The position numbers and the translations under genes were made by a program. The notes under the pieces were generated by a model, which saw only the letters and a program-made list of their open reading frames with translations, did no database searches and was not told the DNA's origin. Below are positions 6,124 to 6,974 of a DNA stretch of 6,974 bases, one piece after another (position 1 is the stretch's first letter; each line of letters starts with the position of its first letter). The stretch spans positions 1-6,974 of the forward strand of contig JAAXUM010000087.1 in assembly GCA_013336025.1 (NCBI GenBank). Reading direction: 5' to 3'. Source of the stretch: Chlorobiaceae bacterium (GTDB lineage Bacteria > Bacteroidota > Chlorobiia > Chlorobiales > Chlorobiaceae).

Positions 6124-6974
6124 ATGCCTACATTAAAGGATATCCGTGTACGGATCAAAGGGGTAAAATCCACACAGCAGGTCACCAAGGCGATGAAAAT
6201 GGTGGCTGCCGCCAAATTGAGAAGAGCCCAGGAGCGGGCGATCATGGCGCGCCCTTATGCCAGAAAGCTCAAAGAGATGCTCGGATCGCTCTCTGCCAAG
6301 GTTGATACTTCACTCAATCCACTGCTTTCAAACCGTTCTGAGGTCAACAAGGTTGTGGTGATTCTTGTTACTGCCGACAGGGGTCTTTGCGGTGCATTCA
6401 ATACCAATATCGTCAAGCTTGCGCATAAGGTTATCCATGAGGATTATGCGGCTCAGCACAGCAAGAACGGCGTAAGTCTGATCTGCGCAGGGTCACGCGG
6501 CTTTGATTTTTTCCGCAAGAGAGGGTACAATATTATCAAGGGGTATCCCGGTGTTTTCCAGCGCCTTGAGTTCAGCGTTGCAAAGGAAATTGCGGCAACG
6601 GTTTCCGGTATGTATCTTCGCGGTGAAGCTGACAAGGTTATTGTTGTGTATAATGAGTTTAAATCGGTTCTTGCTCCGGTGCTGAAGTTTGAGACGCTTT
6701 TGCCGATCACTCCCGAGGCTTCGGGTAAGGATGGAGGCAGCGACTATATCTACGAGCCTTCTCCCGAATCAATTATTGATGTTCTGGTGCCGAAGCATCT
6801 CAATACCCAGGTCTGGAGAGTCATGCTTGAATCGAATGCTGCCGAGCAGGCTGCCCGTATGTCAGCAATGGATTCGGCGACAGAGAATGCCAAGGAGCTT
6901 CTTCGTACGCTCAACATCAGCTACAACCGTGCAAGGCAGGCGGCTATCACCAAAGAGCTGAGTGAAATTGTCGG
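6124..6974 (+). CDS. atpG: F0F1 ATP synthase subunit gamma (3' end outside window)
   Basis: Central rotor shaft of F1, which couples proton flow through F0 to conformational change in the alpha/beta hexamer. The frame is open from the ATG at 6124 to the window edge: 283 full codons plus two bases. The N-terminal coiled-coil helix ([15 protein letters not shown], then [16 protein letters not shown], residues 5-36) is the classic gamma signature. The Rossmann-like middle begins [17 protein letters not shown] (77-93), and the C-terminal helix carries [16 protein letters not shown] (268-283), where the family's C-terminal signature is cut by the edge. Family alignment suggests only some 5-10 residues are missing. 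No Shine-Dalgarno is visible before the ATG, but the protein begins in register with known gamma subunits. Expected to be cotranscribed with atpA. Confidence 0.97.
   Translation, partial: MPTLKDIRVRIKGVKSTQQVTKAMKMVAAAKLRRAQERAIMARPYARKLKEMLGSLSAKVDTSLNPLLSNRSEVNKVVVILVTADRGLCGAFNTNIVKLAHKVIHEDYAAQHSKNGVSLICAGSRGFDFFRKRGYNIIKGYPGVFQRLEFSVAKEIAATVSGMYLRGEADKVIVVYNEFKSVLAPVLKFETLLPITPEASGKDGGSDYIYEPSPESIIDVLVPKHLNTQVWRVMLESNAAEQAARMSAMDSATENAKELLRTLNISYNRARQAAITKELSEIV

Noticed and set aside
1..6974. Search for a CRISPR array, mobile element, tRNA/rRNA, toxin-antitoxin or defence system
   Set aside because: No regularly spaced repeats, transposase or integrase motifs, or RNA gene hallmarks were seen; the window is filled by housekeeping genes of normal length.

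Overview
This window looks like chromosomal DNA of a green sulfur bacterium (Chlorobium or a close relative). The grounds are the strong resemblance of the lumazine synthase, ATP synthase alpha and ATP synthase gamma proteins to Chlorobiaceae sequences as I remember them, and an atpA that sits beside threonine-biosynthesis genes rather than behind atpH. This is recall plus inference; no search was run.

Layout, left to right. (1) A plus-strand pair, gmhA (sedoheptulose-7-phosphate isomerase, heptose precursor for lipopolysaccharide) and ribH (lumazine synthase, riboflavin pathway). They overlap by 20 bp, so they probably share a transcript. (2) A short convergent gap (1147-1171) with a T-run and a weak hairpin. 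(3) A minus-strand cluster read right to left as thrB (homoserine kinase), thrC (threonine synthase) and plsC (lysophosphatidate-type acyltransferase), with gaps of 27 and 17 nt, consistent with one operon. (4) A 216-bp divergent intergenic region (4207-4422) that must hold the promoters for the thr cluster and for atpA. (5) A plus-strand pair, atpA (F1 alpha subunit) and atpG (F1 gamma subunit), separated by 120 nt. atpG is cut by the right edge of the window just before its C-terminus.

Functionally, thrB and thrC catalyse the last two steps from homoserine to threonine, and atpA and atpG encode two subunits of the F1 motor. gmhA, ribH and plsC belong to cell-envelope and cofactor synthesis and are linked to their neighbours only by position. 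No stretch longer than 300 bases lacks a gene. All complete genes have normal family lengths and intact catalytic motifs.

I see no mobile element, CRISPR array, tRNA, rRNA, toxin-antitoxin or defence genes, and no credible evidence of an undescribed system. The points worth a second look are modest: gene order, weak ribosome-binding sites, the gmhA/ribH overlap, and the two larger intergenic spaces.
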